A stretch of 64,000 bases of DNA from Rathayibacter agropyri. GTDB lineage: Bacteria > Actinomycetota > Actinomycetes > Actinomycetales > Microbacteriaceae. Below, one piece after another: positions 10,292 through 20,243 of this stretch. Position numbers and translations under genes: made by a program. Each line of letters starts with the position of its first letter. Positions within the stretch are counted from its first letter, which is position 1. The DNA is taken from NCBI RefSeq assembly GCF_013249015.1, contig NZ_JABRPL010000001.1, positions 62,001 to 126,000 of the forward strand. Direction: 5' to 3'. The notes beneath the pieces were generated by a model. That model had not been told where the DNA came from, made no database searches, and saw nothing but the letters and a program-made list of their open reading frames with translations.

Positions 10292-11729
10292 GGCCTCCGG
10301 GCAGGAGCAGTCCGTTCGAGCCTTCGACCTGATCGTCATCGGAGCGGGCTCGGGCAACGCGATCGTCGGGCCGGAATTCGACGGCCTCCGGGTCGCGATT
10401 CTCGATGACGGGCAGTGGTTCGGCGGAACATGCCTTAACGCCGGATGCATCCCGACGAAGATGTTCGTGCACGTCGCCGATGTGCTCGCGGATGTCGACC
10501 AGGGCGACCGAATCGGCGTTCACTCCCGCCTCGCGCGGCCCGAGTGGGCGGAGGTCCGTGACCGGATTTTCGGACGCATCGACGCGATCAGCGAGGGCGG
10601 CTTCGAGTACCGCGATCAGCGCTCGCCGAATGTGACCGTCCTGCGCGAAAGCTTCGGCTTCGAATCCCTCGGCGACGGCACAGGCCCGCACATGCTAGTC
10701 AGCGCGAGCGGCGCCCGCATTAGCGCCCCGCAGGTCGTGATCGCCGCCGGCTCGCGCCCGGGGCCGCTCCTGGCGGCATATGAGCCCGACCCACGCATCC
10801 ATGACTCCTCATCGGTCATGCGCCTCGAGGAGCTGCCCGAGCGGATGCTGATCCTCGGCGGCGGCGCGGTCGCCGTCGAGTTCGCCCACGTCTTCTCCTC
10901 CTTCGGCACCTCGGTGACCGTCGCCGTCCGCGGCGACCGGCTCCTCCGCGCCCTCGACGAGGATGTCGCCCGCCGCTTCACCGCGATGGCCGCCGAGCGC
11001 TACACGGTCCGCACAGGAGTCACTGTCGAGAGCATCGACGCCCGCGACGACTGCCTGTACGTCGTCCTCGACGATGGGAGCACGGTCGAGACGGACCTGC
11101 TCCTAGTGGCGCTCGGGCGCGACCCGAACAGCGACACGCTCGCCGCCGCCTCCGTCGGGATCGACGTGCACGAGGACGGACGGATCAGCGTCGACACCGA
11201 GCAGCGCGTTCTCTCCGGCGGGCACCCGGTGCACGGCCTCTTCGCCCTCGGCGACGTCTCGTCCCGCTGGCAGCTCAAGCATGTCGCCAACCACGAGGCT
11301 CGGCTCGTCGCGCACAACCTACTGCACCCGGGTGCGCTGCTCTCGAACACGCTCGTCCCCGTTCCCGGCGCGATCTTTGCCCATCCGCAGATCGCGCACT
11401 TCGGGCTCACCGCGGCCGAGGCCCGCCTGCAGGGGATCGACATTGTGGCTGTGACGCAGGAGTACGCGTCGACGGCCTTCGGCTGGGCACTCGAAGACGA
11501 CTCGAGCGCGTGCCTGCTGGTCGTCGGCCTCGACGGCGCGCTCCTCGGCGCGCACATCATCGGACCGCAGGCCAGTATCCTCATTCAGCCGCTCGTCCAG
11601 GCGGCCAGTGCCGGCATCGGCATCCGCGGACTCGCCCGCAGCCAATACTGGCCGCACCCCGCAGCGAGCGAAGTCGTCGAGAACGCCCTCCTGAGCGCGG
11701 AGGAGGCCCTGAGGGAGCGAACTACATGA
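10284..11729 (+). CDS. mtr: mycothione reductase
   Basis: A 481-residue flavoprotein disulfide reductase that uses NADPH to reduce mycothione, the mycothiol disulfide. It has the FAD GxGxxx motif in [12 protein letters not shown], the redox pair in [15 protein letters not shown] (C50 and C55), the NADPH-binding [14 protein letters not shown], and the C-terminal [15 protein letters not shown], where the His belongs to the catalytic His-Glu pair of the dimer interface. The [13 protein letters not shown] form separates Mtr from lipoamide dehydrogenase and glutathione reductase. Its presence implies mycothiol as the cell's thiol buffer, which restricts the source to Actinobacteria. The GTG start overlaps the preceding gene and the stop overlaps def (ATGA), indicating translational coupling. 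Confidence 0.9.
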   Translation: MSEASGQEQSVRAFDLIVIGAGSGNAIVGPEFDGLRVAILDDGQWFGGTCLNAGCIPTKMFVHVADVLADVDQGDRIGVHSRLARPEWAEVRDRIFGRIDAISEGGFEYRDQRSPNVTVLRESFGFESLGDGTGPHMLVSASGARISAPQVVIAAGSRPGPLLAAYEPDPRIHDSSSVMRLEELPERMLILGGGAVAVEFAHVFSSFGTSVTVAVRGDRLLRALDEDVARRFTAMAAERYTVRTGVTVESIDARDDCLYVVLDDGSTVETDLLLVALGRDPNSDTLAAASVGIDVHEDGRISVDTEQRVLSGGHPVHGLFALGDVSSRWQLKHVANHEARLVAHNLLHPGALLSNTLVPVPGAIFAHPQIAHFGLTAAEARLQGIDIVAVTQEYASTAFGWALEDDSSACLLVVGLDGALLGAHIIGPQASILIQPLVQAASAGIGIRGLARSQYWPHPAASEVVENALLSAEEALRERTT

Positions 11730-12217
11730 CCGAACGCCAGATTCGCATCTTCGGGGACCCGGTGTTGAAGACGCCGTCGGCGTCGATCGAAACGGTCGAT
11801 GAGGGTGTCCGCGGCCTCGTCGAGGACCTCGTGGACAGCGTCCGTCCGCCCGGTCGGGCCGGCGTCGCTGCTCCGCAGATCGGCGTCAATCTGCGTGCTT
11901 TCAGCTACAACGTCGACGGAGTCGTTGGCTACATCCTGAACCCCGAGCTCATCGAACTGAGCGGTGAGCCGCAGCCCGTCGACGAGGGCTGCCTCTCGGT
12001 ACCGAACCTCTGGTACCCGGCGATCCGTTACCCGCACGCGAAGGCGCGCGGCATCGACCTCGACGGCAACGAGATCGTCCTCGAGGGCGACGGCCTCATG
12101 GCTCAGGCTCTCCAGCACGAATGCGACCACCTCGACGGTCGGCTCTACCTCGACCGCCTCTCCAAGGACGACCGCCGAGCTGCCATGAAGGCCGTCCGCG
12201 AATCCGACTGGTTCTGA
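11726..12217 (+). CDS. def: peptide deformylase
   Basis: A 163-residue metalloenzyme removing the N-terminal formyl group from nascent proteins. All three motifs are present: GVAAPQIG (motif 1), EGCLS with the metal-binding Cys (C89), and HECDH with metal ligands H131 and H135 and the catalytic Glu. The ATG overlaps the mtr stop by four bases. The longer open frame upstream is the shadow of mtr. Downstream lies the repeat-rich spacer shared with convergent fadD. Confidence 0.95.
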   Translation: MTERQIRIFGDPVLKTPSASIETVDEGVRGLVEDLVDSVRPPGRAGVAAPQIGVNLRAFSYNVDGVVGYILNPELIELSGEPQPVDEGCLSVPNLWYPAIRYPHAKARGIDLDGNEIVLEGDGLMAQALQHECDHLDGRLYLDRLSKDDRRAAMKAVRESDWF

Positions 12218-12225
12218 GTGTGATT

Positions 12226-12282
12226 CCGAGCCGGTCCCTGCCCGGCTCGGCGCGGTTGGCGTGGCGGGGTGGCTGGGGTGGG
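12226..12282 (+). repeat. intergenic repeat, copy 1 (hairpin plus GT-rich tail)
   Basis: Begins 9 nt after the def stop with a perfect 9-bp stem (12226-12234 with 12242-12250, loop TCCCTGC), followed by a GT-rich tail. Positions 12239-12282 are identical over 44 bp to 12363-12406. A third, diverged copy follows dnaE at 45359. The stem may act as the def terminator, but no T-tract follows. Confidence 0.8.
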
Positions 12283-12306
12283 GGGAGCGGGTTGCGTGCG
12301 CCGACG

Positions 12307-12330
12307 GGAAAGCGCTGGACGCGCTTTTCC
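12307..12330. repeat. second hairpin of the intergenic repeat element
   Basis: GGAAAGCGC, loop TGGAC, GCGCTTTTCC: a 9-bp stem with one bulged T. It lies about 56 nt after stem 1. At the equivalent place in the dnaE-hisD spacer (45442-45463) there is another hairpin with the same inner CGC-TGG(C)AC-GCG but a different outer stem. Confidence 0.75.
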
Positions 12331-12350
12331 GGATACGGCTGTGCTGGTGT

Positions 12351-12406
12351 CGAGCTGGTCGCTGCCCGGCTCGGCGCGGTTGGCGTGGCGGGGTGGCTGG
12401 GGTGGG
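12351..12406 (+). repeat. intergenic repeat, copy 2
   Basis: A second copy of the hairpin (12351-12358 with 12366-12373, one G·T wobble) and the same 44-bp tail (12363-12406), offset exactly 124 bp from copy 1. It forms a direct duplication inside the 253-bp def-fadD spacer. Confidence 0.8.
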
Positions 12407-12464
12407 AACCCTGGGTCATTGAGGGGGCCCGCCGTGGCGGGATGGCTCGACGGGTGGGGTTCCC
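12404..12464 (-). terminator. nested inverted repeats at the 3' end of fadD
   Basis: GGGAACCC (12404-12411) pairs perfectly with GGGTTCCC (12457-12464), enclosing a second palindrome, CCCGCC-GT-GGCGGG (12428-12441). It starts 7 bp beyond the fadD stop and could terminate fadD and def transcripts. There is no T-run, so terminator function is inference. Confidence 0.45.
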
Positions 12465-12470
12465 TCGGGG

Positions 12471-14294
12471 TCAGCGCAGCGAGATGCCCTCCGTGGCGGG
12501 AGCCGCGGAGTAGACGGCCGCGATGGTCTCGGCGTAGTCGGCGAGGATCACTGACCGCTTGATGCTCATCTTGGGGGTGAGGTGGCCGCTTGCCTCGGTG
12601 AACTCGGTGGGAAGGATCACGAACTTGCGGATCGACTCCGCGCGCGAGACCCGTTCGTTCGCCGCATCGACGGCGCGCTGCACCTCGGCCAGCACGGCAG
12701 GATTCACCGCCGCGTCCTCGAGAGTGAGCGCCGCATCCTGGCCGTTGTTGGCGAGCCACGTCGGCAGCATCTCGCTGTCAAGGGTGATGAGCGCGGCGAT
12801 GAAGGGCCGCTGGTCGCCGACGACGACGACCTGGCCGACCAGGGGATTCGCGCGGATCGGGTCTTCAAGCGCCGCCGGAGCGACGTTCTTGCCGCCCGCG
12901 GTGACGATGATCTCCTTCTTGCGGCCGGTGACGCGGAGGTAGCCCTCGTCATCGAGCGCCCCGAGGTCGCCAGTGCGGAACCACTCGCCGTCGAACGCCT
13001 CCGCCGTGGCCTGCTCGTTGTTCCAGTAACCGCCGAAGACGTCGATACCGCGCACCAGGATCTCGCCGTCGTCGGCGATCCGCACTGACACTCCGGGCAG
13101 CGTCGGCCCGACGCTGCCGATCTTGAAGCGCTCCGTGCGGTTCACGGTCGCCGGCGCTGTGGTCTCGGTCAGACCGTAACCTTCCAGGATCTTGATGCCG
13201 AGGCTGTGGAAGAAGTGGCCCAGCCGGTCGCCGAGTGGTGCGGATCCCGAGACGGCGTACCGGACGTTCCCGCCCATCGCCGTGCGGAGCTTCGAATAGA
13301 CCAGCCGGTCGAACAGGAGGAACTGCAGCCTTAGCGCGAGAGGCACGGAGCCGGCCTCGACGGCGATCGAGTGCGCGACGGCGACATCCGCCGCACGCCG
13401 GAAAATCTTCCCGCGCCCGGCGGTCTCGGCCTTTTGCTCAGCCGAGTTGTAGACCTTCTCGAACACCCTCGGAACCGCGAGCAGGAACGTCGGCTTGAAC
13501 GAGGCGAGCGAGGGGAGTAGCTGCTTGGTGTCTGGCTGATGCCCGACCTTCACGCCTCCGTGCACGCAGAGGATCGCGATGAAGCGGGCAAAAACGTGTG
13601 CTGTAGTGATGAAGAGGAGTGTCGAGGCGCCGGGCTGGTGAATGAGTTCCGTCAGAGCGACCGCGGCGTTGCGGCTCAGCTCGACGAAGTTCGAGTGGCG
13701 GATGATGCAGCCCTTGGGGTGGCCGGTCGAGCCGGAGGTGTAGATGATCGTCGCGATGTCGGAGCCGGTGGCGAGGGAACGCCGGCGCTCGATCTCGGCG
13801 TCCGGCACCTCGGCGCCGCGAACCACGAGCTTGTCGAGGTCGCCCAGTCCGATCTGCCAGGCGAGGCGGACACCGGGAAGATCGGCGCGCACCTCATCGA
13901 ATCGGGCGAAGTGCTCCGCGGTCTCGACGATGACCGCGTGCGCGCCGGAGTCGGTGAGGTTCCACTGCACCTGAGCAGGGGAGGAGGTCTCGTAGACAGG
14001 GACGAGGACACCGCCGGCGAACCAGACGGCGAAGTCGATCAGGGTCCACTCGTATCGGGTCTTGCAGATGAGCCCGACTTTCTCGCCGGGCTCGAGGCCC
14101 ACGGCGACGAAGCCTTTCGCCAGGGCGGTCACCTGGTCGAGGAACTCCTGTGCGGTCACGTCCCGCCAGCCCGCCCCGTCCGGCAGGGCGAAGAGCGCCC
14201 GGTCGGGCGTCTCGCGGACCCGGTCGAGCAGGAGCGCGGTCGCATTCGCCTGTGGGTCCGCGGGGACCACAGGGGGAGAGTCGAACTGGTTCAT
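12471..14294 (-). CDS. fadD15: long-chain fatty acid--CoA ligase (FadD15-like)
   Basis: A 607-residue ANL-superfamily enzyme that adenylates a fatty acid and transfers it to CoA. Motifs in order are IIYTSGSTGHPKGCII (A3 phosphate-binding loop), LEGYGLTETTAPATVN (A5), WFRTGDLGALDDEGYLRVTGRKKE (A7-A8), and LTPKMSIKR, which carries the A10 lysine. The length and the HSNFVELSRNAAV region match the AMP-forming synthetases grouped with mycobacterial FadD15, which also lies near plsC, aroG and pknL in Mycobacterium, so synteny supports the assignment. The gene is divergent from the ROK glucokinase across a 247-bp spacer containing tandem repeats, and convergent with def. Confidence 0.88.
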   Translation of the reverse strand: MNQFDSPPVVPADPQANATALLLDRVRETPDRALFALPDGAGWRDVTAQEFLDQVTALAKGFVAVGLEPGEKVGLICKTRYEWTLIDFAVWFAGGVLVPVYETSSPAQVQWNLTDSGAHAVIVETAEHFARFDEVRADLPGVRLAWQIGLGDLDKLVVRGAEVPDAEIERRRSLATGSDIATIIYTSGSTGHPKGCIIRHSNFVELSRNAAVALTELIHQPGASTLLFITTAHVFARFIAILCVHGGVKVGHQPDTKQLLPSLASFKPTFLLAVPRVFEKVYNSAEQKAETAGRGKIFRRAADVAVAHSIAVEAGSVPLALRLQFLLFDRLVYSKLRTAMGGNVRYAVSGSAPLGDRLGHFFHSLGIKILEGYGLTETTAPATVNRTERFKIGSVGPTLPGVSVRIADDGEILVRGIDVFGGYWNNEQATAEAFDGEWFRTGDLGALDDEGYLRVTGRKKEIIVTAGGKNVAPAALEDPIRANPLVGQVVVVGDQRPFIAALITLDSEMLPTWLANNGQDAALTLEDAAVNPAVLAEVQRAVDAANERVSRAESIRKFVILPTEFTEASGHLTPKMSIKRSVILADYAETIAAVYSAAPATEGISLR

Positions 14295-14377
14295 GGCAAC
14301 TCCTTCGGTACCTGAATCAACGTCGTCTCCACCTTACCGGTGCAGAGCAGGCTGTGATTCTTTTCAGGTAAATCGAC

Positions 14378-14416
14378 TGGGCATATCGAGTGGGCACATC
14401 GAGTGGGGCATATCGG
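14378..14416. repeat. three tandem 13-bp repeats in the fadD-glk spacer
   Basis: TGGGCATATCGAG, TGGGCACATCGAG and TGGGGCATATCGG follow each other without gap at 14378, 14391 and 14404. The rest of the 247-bp divergent spacer shows only a -10-like hexamer. Regularly spaced sites between two divergent metabolic genes suggest an operator array, but no regulator gene is adjacent. Confidence 0.8.
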
Positions 14417-14466
14417 TCGCGCACATCCGCGGAGGAGGCGAGCGAGCGTCGGGCGGGTCGGGTCAC

Positions 14467-14472
14467 TACACT
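14467..14472 (+). promoter_or_regulatory. -10-like hexamer upstream of the glucokinase gene
   Basis: TACACT, 69 nt before the GTG start, about 50 bp downstream of the 13-bp tandem repeats. No convincing -35 hexamer is seen. Confidence 0.35.
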
Positions 14473-14541
14473 CATTCTGGTCGCCGCTGAGGCGGACCCG
14501 CCGTCGCGTCCGCGCCGGTGGCATCGTGAAAGGCGGTTCGC

Positions 14542-15501
14542 GTGCACGCGATCGGGATCGACATCGGCGGCACGAAGATCGCTGGAGCCCTGGTCGATGA
14601 GTTCGGCGGCATCCTCCGCGAGGACCGTCGGCCCACTCCCGCGGGGCATCCCGAACTCATCGTCGACGTCGTGGTCGAGATGATCGAGCACCTGCGCGAG
14701 GGGCTGTCCGCGCAGGACGTCGCCGCGGTCGGAGTCGCCGCCGCCGGCTTCATCGACGCGTCGCAGTCGATCGTCTACTACGCCCCCAATATCAACTGGC
14801 GCAACGAACCCTTCCGCGAGAAGCTGTCGGCTCGGATCGACCTCCCGATCATTATCGAGAACGACGCCAATGCCGCGGGCTGGGCTGAGTTTCGTTACGG
14901 AGCAGGGCGCCTTGTCAGCGACATGCTGATGCTCACCATCGGCACCGGAGTCGGCGGCGCGATCGTGATCAACGATCGACTTCTGCGCGGCGGCTTCGGT
15001 GCGGCCGCCGAGATCGGGCACATGCGCGTCGTTCCCGGCGGCCTGCCCTGCGGCTGCGGAGCCCGCGGCTGCATCGAGCAGTACGGGTCCGGTCGTGCCC
15101 TGCAGCGCTTCGCCGGCGAGTTCGCCGACGCGGGCGGGATCGGACAGGGTATCGCCGACGCCCGCGCGCACAACGGCGGCGTAATGAACGGGCAGCTGAT
15201 CTCGGAGCTGATCATCGCCGGCGACCTCGGGGCGCTCGCCGCCCTGCGTCAGCTCGGCCACTGGCTGGGGGAGGCGGCCGCCAGCCTGAGCGCTGTGCTC
15301 GACCCGCAGATGTTCGTTATCGGCGGCGGAGTCGCGCAAGCGGGTGACCTCTTGCTCGACCCGATCCGCCAGGCTTACCTCGACAATCTCCCGGCCCGGG
15401 GCTACCACCCCGAGCCCGAATTCCGCATCGCCGAACTCGTCAACGACGCTGGAGTCGTCGGGGCCGCCGACCTCGCGCGCCTGCACGCGAGTTCCCTCTA
15501 G
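14542..15501 (+). CDS. glk: ROK-family glucokinase
   Basis: A 319-residue sugar kinase of the ROK family, expected to phosphorylate glucose with ATP. The N-terminal IGIDIGGTKIAGALV is the ATP-binding phosphate loop, ENDANAAGWAE carries the catalytic Asp region, GTGVGGAIV is the second phosphate-binding motif, and EIGHMRVVPGG followed by CGCGARGCIEQYGSG is the zinc-binding signature. There is no N-terminal DNA-binding domain, so it is an enzyme rather than a ROK repressor. The GTG start gives HAIGIDIGG. plsC follows after 44 nt. Glucose is the most likely substrate by similarity to actinobacterial Glk; other hexoses are possible. Confidence 0.88.
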   Translation: MHAIGIDIGGTKIAGALVDEFGGILREDRRPTPAGHPELIVDVVVEMIEHLREGLSAQDVAAVGVAAAGFIDASQSIVYYAPNINWRNEPFREKLSARIDLPIIIENDANAAGWAEFRYGAGRLVSDMLMLTIGTGVGGAIVINDRLLRGGFGAAAEIGHMRVVPGGLPCGCGARGCIEQYGSGRALQRFAGEFADAGGIGQGIADARAHNGGVMNGQLISELIIAGDLGALAALRQLGHWLGEAAASLSAVLDPQMFVIGGGVAQAGDLLLDPIRQAYLDNLPARGYHPEPEFRIAELVNDAGVVGAADLARLHASSL

Positions 15502-15545
15502 CCGGCACCCGCCGCGCCCGATCCACCGCACCGCCGAGGAGCCCG

Positions 15546-16235
15546 ATGTTCTACTGGTTCATGAAGCACATCGTCGCGGGCCCGCTCCTGAAGACGATCT
15601 TCCGCCCGTGGGTGATCGGCGCCGAGCGCATTCCGCAGGAGGGAGGTGTGATCCTCGCGAGTAACCATCTTTCGTTCATCGACTCCGTGATCCTCCCGCT
15701 GGTGATTGAGCGCAACATGGTGTTCCTCGCCAAGAGCGATTACTTCACTGGCAAGGGCCTCAAGGGCTGGGCGACGAAGATGTTTTTCACCGCGACGGGG
15801 ATGCTGCCGATCGACCGCTCGGGAGGCAAAGCGTCGGAGGCGTCGCTGAACACGGGCCTGCGTGTGCTGGCCGGCGGCCACGCGCTCGGCATTTACCCCG
15901 AGGGCACTCGGAGCCCCGACGGGCGCATGTACCGCGGGCGTACCGGCGTCGCCCGGATGGTGCTCGAGGCTCGCGTCCCCGTCATTCCGGTGGCGATGAT
16001 CGATACTGCCCGCATCATGCCGATCGGCAAGCGGATGCCCAGACTCGGCCGGATCGGCATCGTCTTTGGCGAGCCGCTCGACTTCACCCGATTCGAGGGA
16101 ATGGAGGGCGATCGCTTCATCCTCCGCTCGATCACCGACGAGATCATGTACGAGCTGCTCACCCTGAGCGGCCAGGAGTATCTCGACGTGTATGCGACCT
16201 CGGTCAAAGAGAAGCGCGCCGCGCTCACCCGCTGA
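15546..16235 (+). CDS. plsC: 1-acyl-sn-glycerol-3-phosphate acyltransferase
   Basis: A 229-residue PlsC-type acyltransferase making phosphatidic acid from lysophosphatidate. The catalytic H-x4-D motif is SNHLSFIDSV (about residues 38-47), and the glycerophosphate-binding block is YPEGTRSPDGRMYRGRTGVARM. The remaining blocks (LPIDRSGG and a VPVIPVAM segment) are in order. The N-terminus is hydrophobic and probably membrane-associated. It lies between glk and aroG in the same direction, as in other actinomycetes (Rv2182c neighbourhood). An 18-bp tandem repeat begins at its stop codon. Confidence 0.9.
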   Translation: MFYWFMKHIVAGPLLKTIFRPWVIGAERIPQEGGVILASNHLSFIDSVILPLVIERNMVFLAKSDYFTGKGLKGWATKMFFTATGMLPIDRSGGKASEASLNTGLRVLAGGHALGIYPEGTRSPDGRMYRGRTGVARMVLEARVPVIPVAMIDTARIMPIGKRMPRLGRIGIVFGEPLDFTRFEGMEGDRFILRSITDEIMYELLTLSGQEYLDVYATSVKEKRAALTR

Positions 16236-16269
16236 GCGGACATTCGACGCCGAGCGGACATTCGACGCT
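16234..16269. repeat. two tandem 18-bp repeats at the plsC stop codon
   Basis: GAGCGGACATTCGACGCC (16234-16251) and the same 18-mer with a final T (16252-16269), followed by a partial third unit GAGCG. The first copy begins at the second base of the plsC stop codon. It may be a replication slip or a regulatory pair upstream of aroG. Confidence 0.8.
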
Positions 16270-16383
16270 GAGCGCCCCTCCCGATTGATCCCCCCGCAGA
16301 CGATAAGCTCGTCAACCGCTGCCGTCCGTCCGGGCGGCGGCCCTCCACGCGCCGCTGGCGCCCGTCAGAACCGGGAACACCTC

Positions 16384-17763
16384 GTGGTCATCGATCCGAA
16401 CGAACCGTCCGTCCTCGCTGCCCCCTCGGTGGTTGCCGGTCTGGACTCGTGGCGGGAGCTCGAGATCAAGCAGCAGCCGCAGTGGCCGGACCCGGAGGCG
16501 GCGAAGGCCGCGTCCGCCGAGGTAGCCGCTCTGCCTCCGCTGGTGTTCGCCGGCGAGGTCGACCAGTTGCGTGAGCGCCTCGGAGCCGCGGCCCGCGGCG
16601 AGGCGTTCCTCCTGCAGGGCGGCGATTGCGCCGAGACCTTCGCCGGAGCGACAGCCGAGCAGATCCGCAACCGCGTCAAGACGGTGCTGCAGATGGCCGT
16701 CGTGCTGACCTACGGTGCGAGCATGCCCGTCATCAAGATGGGGCGGATGGCCGGGCAGTTCGCGAAGCCGCGCTCAAGTGATCTCGAGACGCGCGGAGAC
16801 GTGACGCTCCCCGCTTACCGCGGCGACATCGTGAACGGCTACGACTTCACTCCGGAGTCGCGGACCGCCGACCCGCGCCGCATCGTGCAGGGGTACCACA
16901 CGGCCGCGTCCACTCTGAACCTCATTCGCGCCTTCACCCAGGGTGGCTTCGCCGACCTCCGGTTGGTGCACTACTGGAACAAGGGCTTCACCGAGAACCC
17001 GCAGAATCAGCGCTACGAGCAGTTGGCTCGCGAGATCGACCGTGCCGTGAAGTTCATGATCGCGTGTGGGGCCGACTTCGAGGGCATGAAGCGGACCGAG
17101 TTCTACACGGGCCACGAGGGTCTGCTGATGGACTACGAGCGGCCGATGACGCGGATCGATTCGCGGACCGGAACTCCCTACAACACGTCGAGCCACTTCA
17201 TCTGGATCGGCGAGCGCACCCGTGACCTCGACGGTGCCCACGTCGACCTACTGTCGCGCGTGCGCAACCCGATTGGCGTGAAGCTCGGCCCCACGACGAC
17301 TCCCGAGACGATGCTTGAGCTGATCGACAGGCTCGACCCGGAGCGCGAGCCCGGACGCCTCACGTTCATCACGCGGATGGGCGCGGGCAAGATCCGTGAC
17401 GCCCTGCCGCCCCTGCTCGAGGCCGTCAAGCGGAGCGACGCGCTGCCGCTGTGGGTCACCGACCCCATGCATGGCAACGGCCTCACCACGCCCACCGGCT
17501 ACAAGACCCGTCGCTTTGACGACGTGGTGGACGAGGTGAAGGGCTTCTTCGAGGCGCACCGCGCAGCGGGGACGCACCCGGGCGGCATCCACGTCGAGCT
17601 CACGGGCGACGACGTGACCGAGTGCCTTGGCGGCTCGGAGCACATCGATGAGGCGACGCTGGCCACCCGCTACGAGTCGGTCTGCGACCCGCGCCTCAAC
17701 CACATGCAGTCGCTGGAACTGGCCTTCCTCGTCGCGGAGGAGCTGCGCGGCAGCGCGCTCTGA
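16384..17763 (+). CDS. aroG: class II 3-deoxy-7-phosphoheptulonate synthase (DAHP synthase)
   Basis: A 459-residue plant-type (class II) DAHP synthase that condenses PEP with erythrose 4-phosphate, the first shikimate-pathway step. Signatures are LLQGGDCAETF (metal-binding Cys), IKMGRMAGQFAKPRS, WNKGFTENP, FYTGHEGLLMDYERPMTR, HFIWIGERTR, and DPMHGNGLTT with a metal-binding His, ending in CDPRLNHMQSLELAF. The GTG at 16384 gives the family length; the longer open frame upstream reads through plsC and the tandem repeat. The gene is convergent with pknL (27-bp gap), matching the Rv2178c/pknL order of Mycobacterium. Confidence 0.94.
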   Translation: MVIDPNEPSVLAAPSVVAGLDSWRELEIKQQPQWPDPEAAKAASAEVAALPPLVFAGEVDQLRERLGAAARGEAFLLQGGDCAETFAGATAEQIRNRVKTVLQMAVVLTYGASMPVIKMGRMAGQFAKPRSSDLETRGDVTLPAYRGDIVNGYDFTPESRTADPRRIVQGYHTAASTLNLIRAFTQGGFADLRLVHYWNKGFTENPQNQRYEQLAREIDRAVKFMIACGADFEGMKRTEFYTGHEGLLMDYERPMTRIDSRTGTPYNTSSHFIWIGERTRDLDGAHVDLLSRVRNPIGVKLGPTTTPETMLELIDRLDPEREPGRLTFITRMGAGKIRDALPPLLEAVKRSDALPLWVTDPMHGNGLTTPTGYKTRRFDDVVDEVKGFFEAHRAAGTHPGGIHVELTGDDVTECLGGSEHIDEATLATRYESVCDPRLNHMQSLELAFLVAEELRGSAL

Positions 17764-17790
17764 CCCGACCAGCGGGACCGGGGCGCCGAC

Positions 17791-19743
<1,953 letters not shown>

Positions 19744-19855
19744 GCGATGAGTCTAGGCAAGAGGTCCCGGTGAACCGGTGAGCGACGCCCGGACGGCGCG
19801 GGAGCCGGGCTTGGCCCCGCTTGGCCACTCCGCGGCACCGTGGCAGTCTTGGCGG

Positions 19856-20221
19856 GTGACCGACTCGTCCGCTTCCGCCTCCTCCACCACCGACTCCGAG
19901 TTCGACTGGCTGACCATCCCCGACCTCGTCGAGTTGACCGGGCTCGGTGTCAGCCGTGTCCGCCGCCTCCTCGAGGAGCGCCACTTGCTCGGCACCCGCC
20001 GGGACGGTGTCGTCGTGGTGCCCTCCCTTTTTCTGCGCGACGGGGAGCCGATGACCGAGATCCGCGGTACCGCGATCCTCCTCTCGGACTCGGGCTTCAC
20101 CGATGAGGAGGCGGTCGAGTGGTTGCTCAGCACAGAGGACACCCTCGGGACGAGCCCGATCCTCGCCCTCCGCGCCGGTCGCAAGGCGGAGGTGCGCCGC
20201 GTGGCGCAGGCCCTGGCCTGA
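19856..20221 (+). CDS. Rv2175c-family DNA-binding protein (putative PknL substrate)
   Basis: A 121-residue protein. Residues from about 20 on (FDWLTIPDLVELTGLGVSRVRRLLEERHL) form a winged helix-turn-helix, followed by VVVPSLFLRDGEPM and ILLSDSGFTDEEAVEWLL, diagnostic of the Rv2175c family. The first 18 residues are Ser/Thr-rich, as expected for the kinase-targeted tail; mycobacterial Rv2175c is phosphorylated by PknL on its N-terminus and loses DNA binding. The GTG at 19856 is chosen because a CAGTCT -10-like hexamer ends 6 nt before it; the longer frame upstream has no support. It is divergent from pknL and convergent with idsA (22-bp gap). Confidence 0.85.
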   Translation: MTDSSASASSTTDSEFDWLTIPDLVELTGLGVSRVRRLLEERHLLGTRRDGVVVVPSLFLRDGEPMTEIRGTAILLSDSGFTDEEAVEWLLSTEDTLGTSPILALRAGRKAEVRRVAQALA

Positions 20222-20243
20222 CCAGCCGGTTCGCGGCGGCGCC

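Noticed and set aside
14317-15531. 404-residue open frame antisense to the ROK glucokinase
   Set aside because: It overlaps the complete glucokinase gene with its zinc signature; no homology features.
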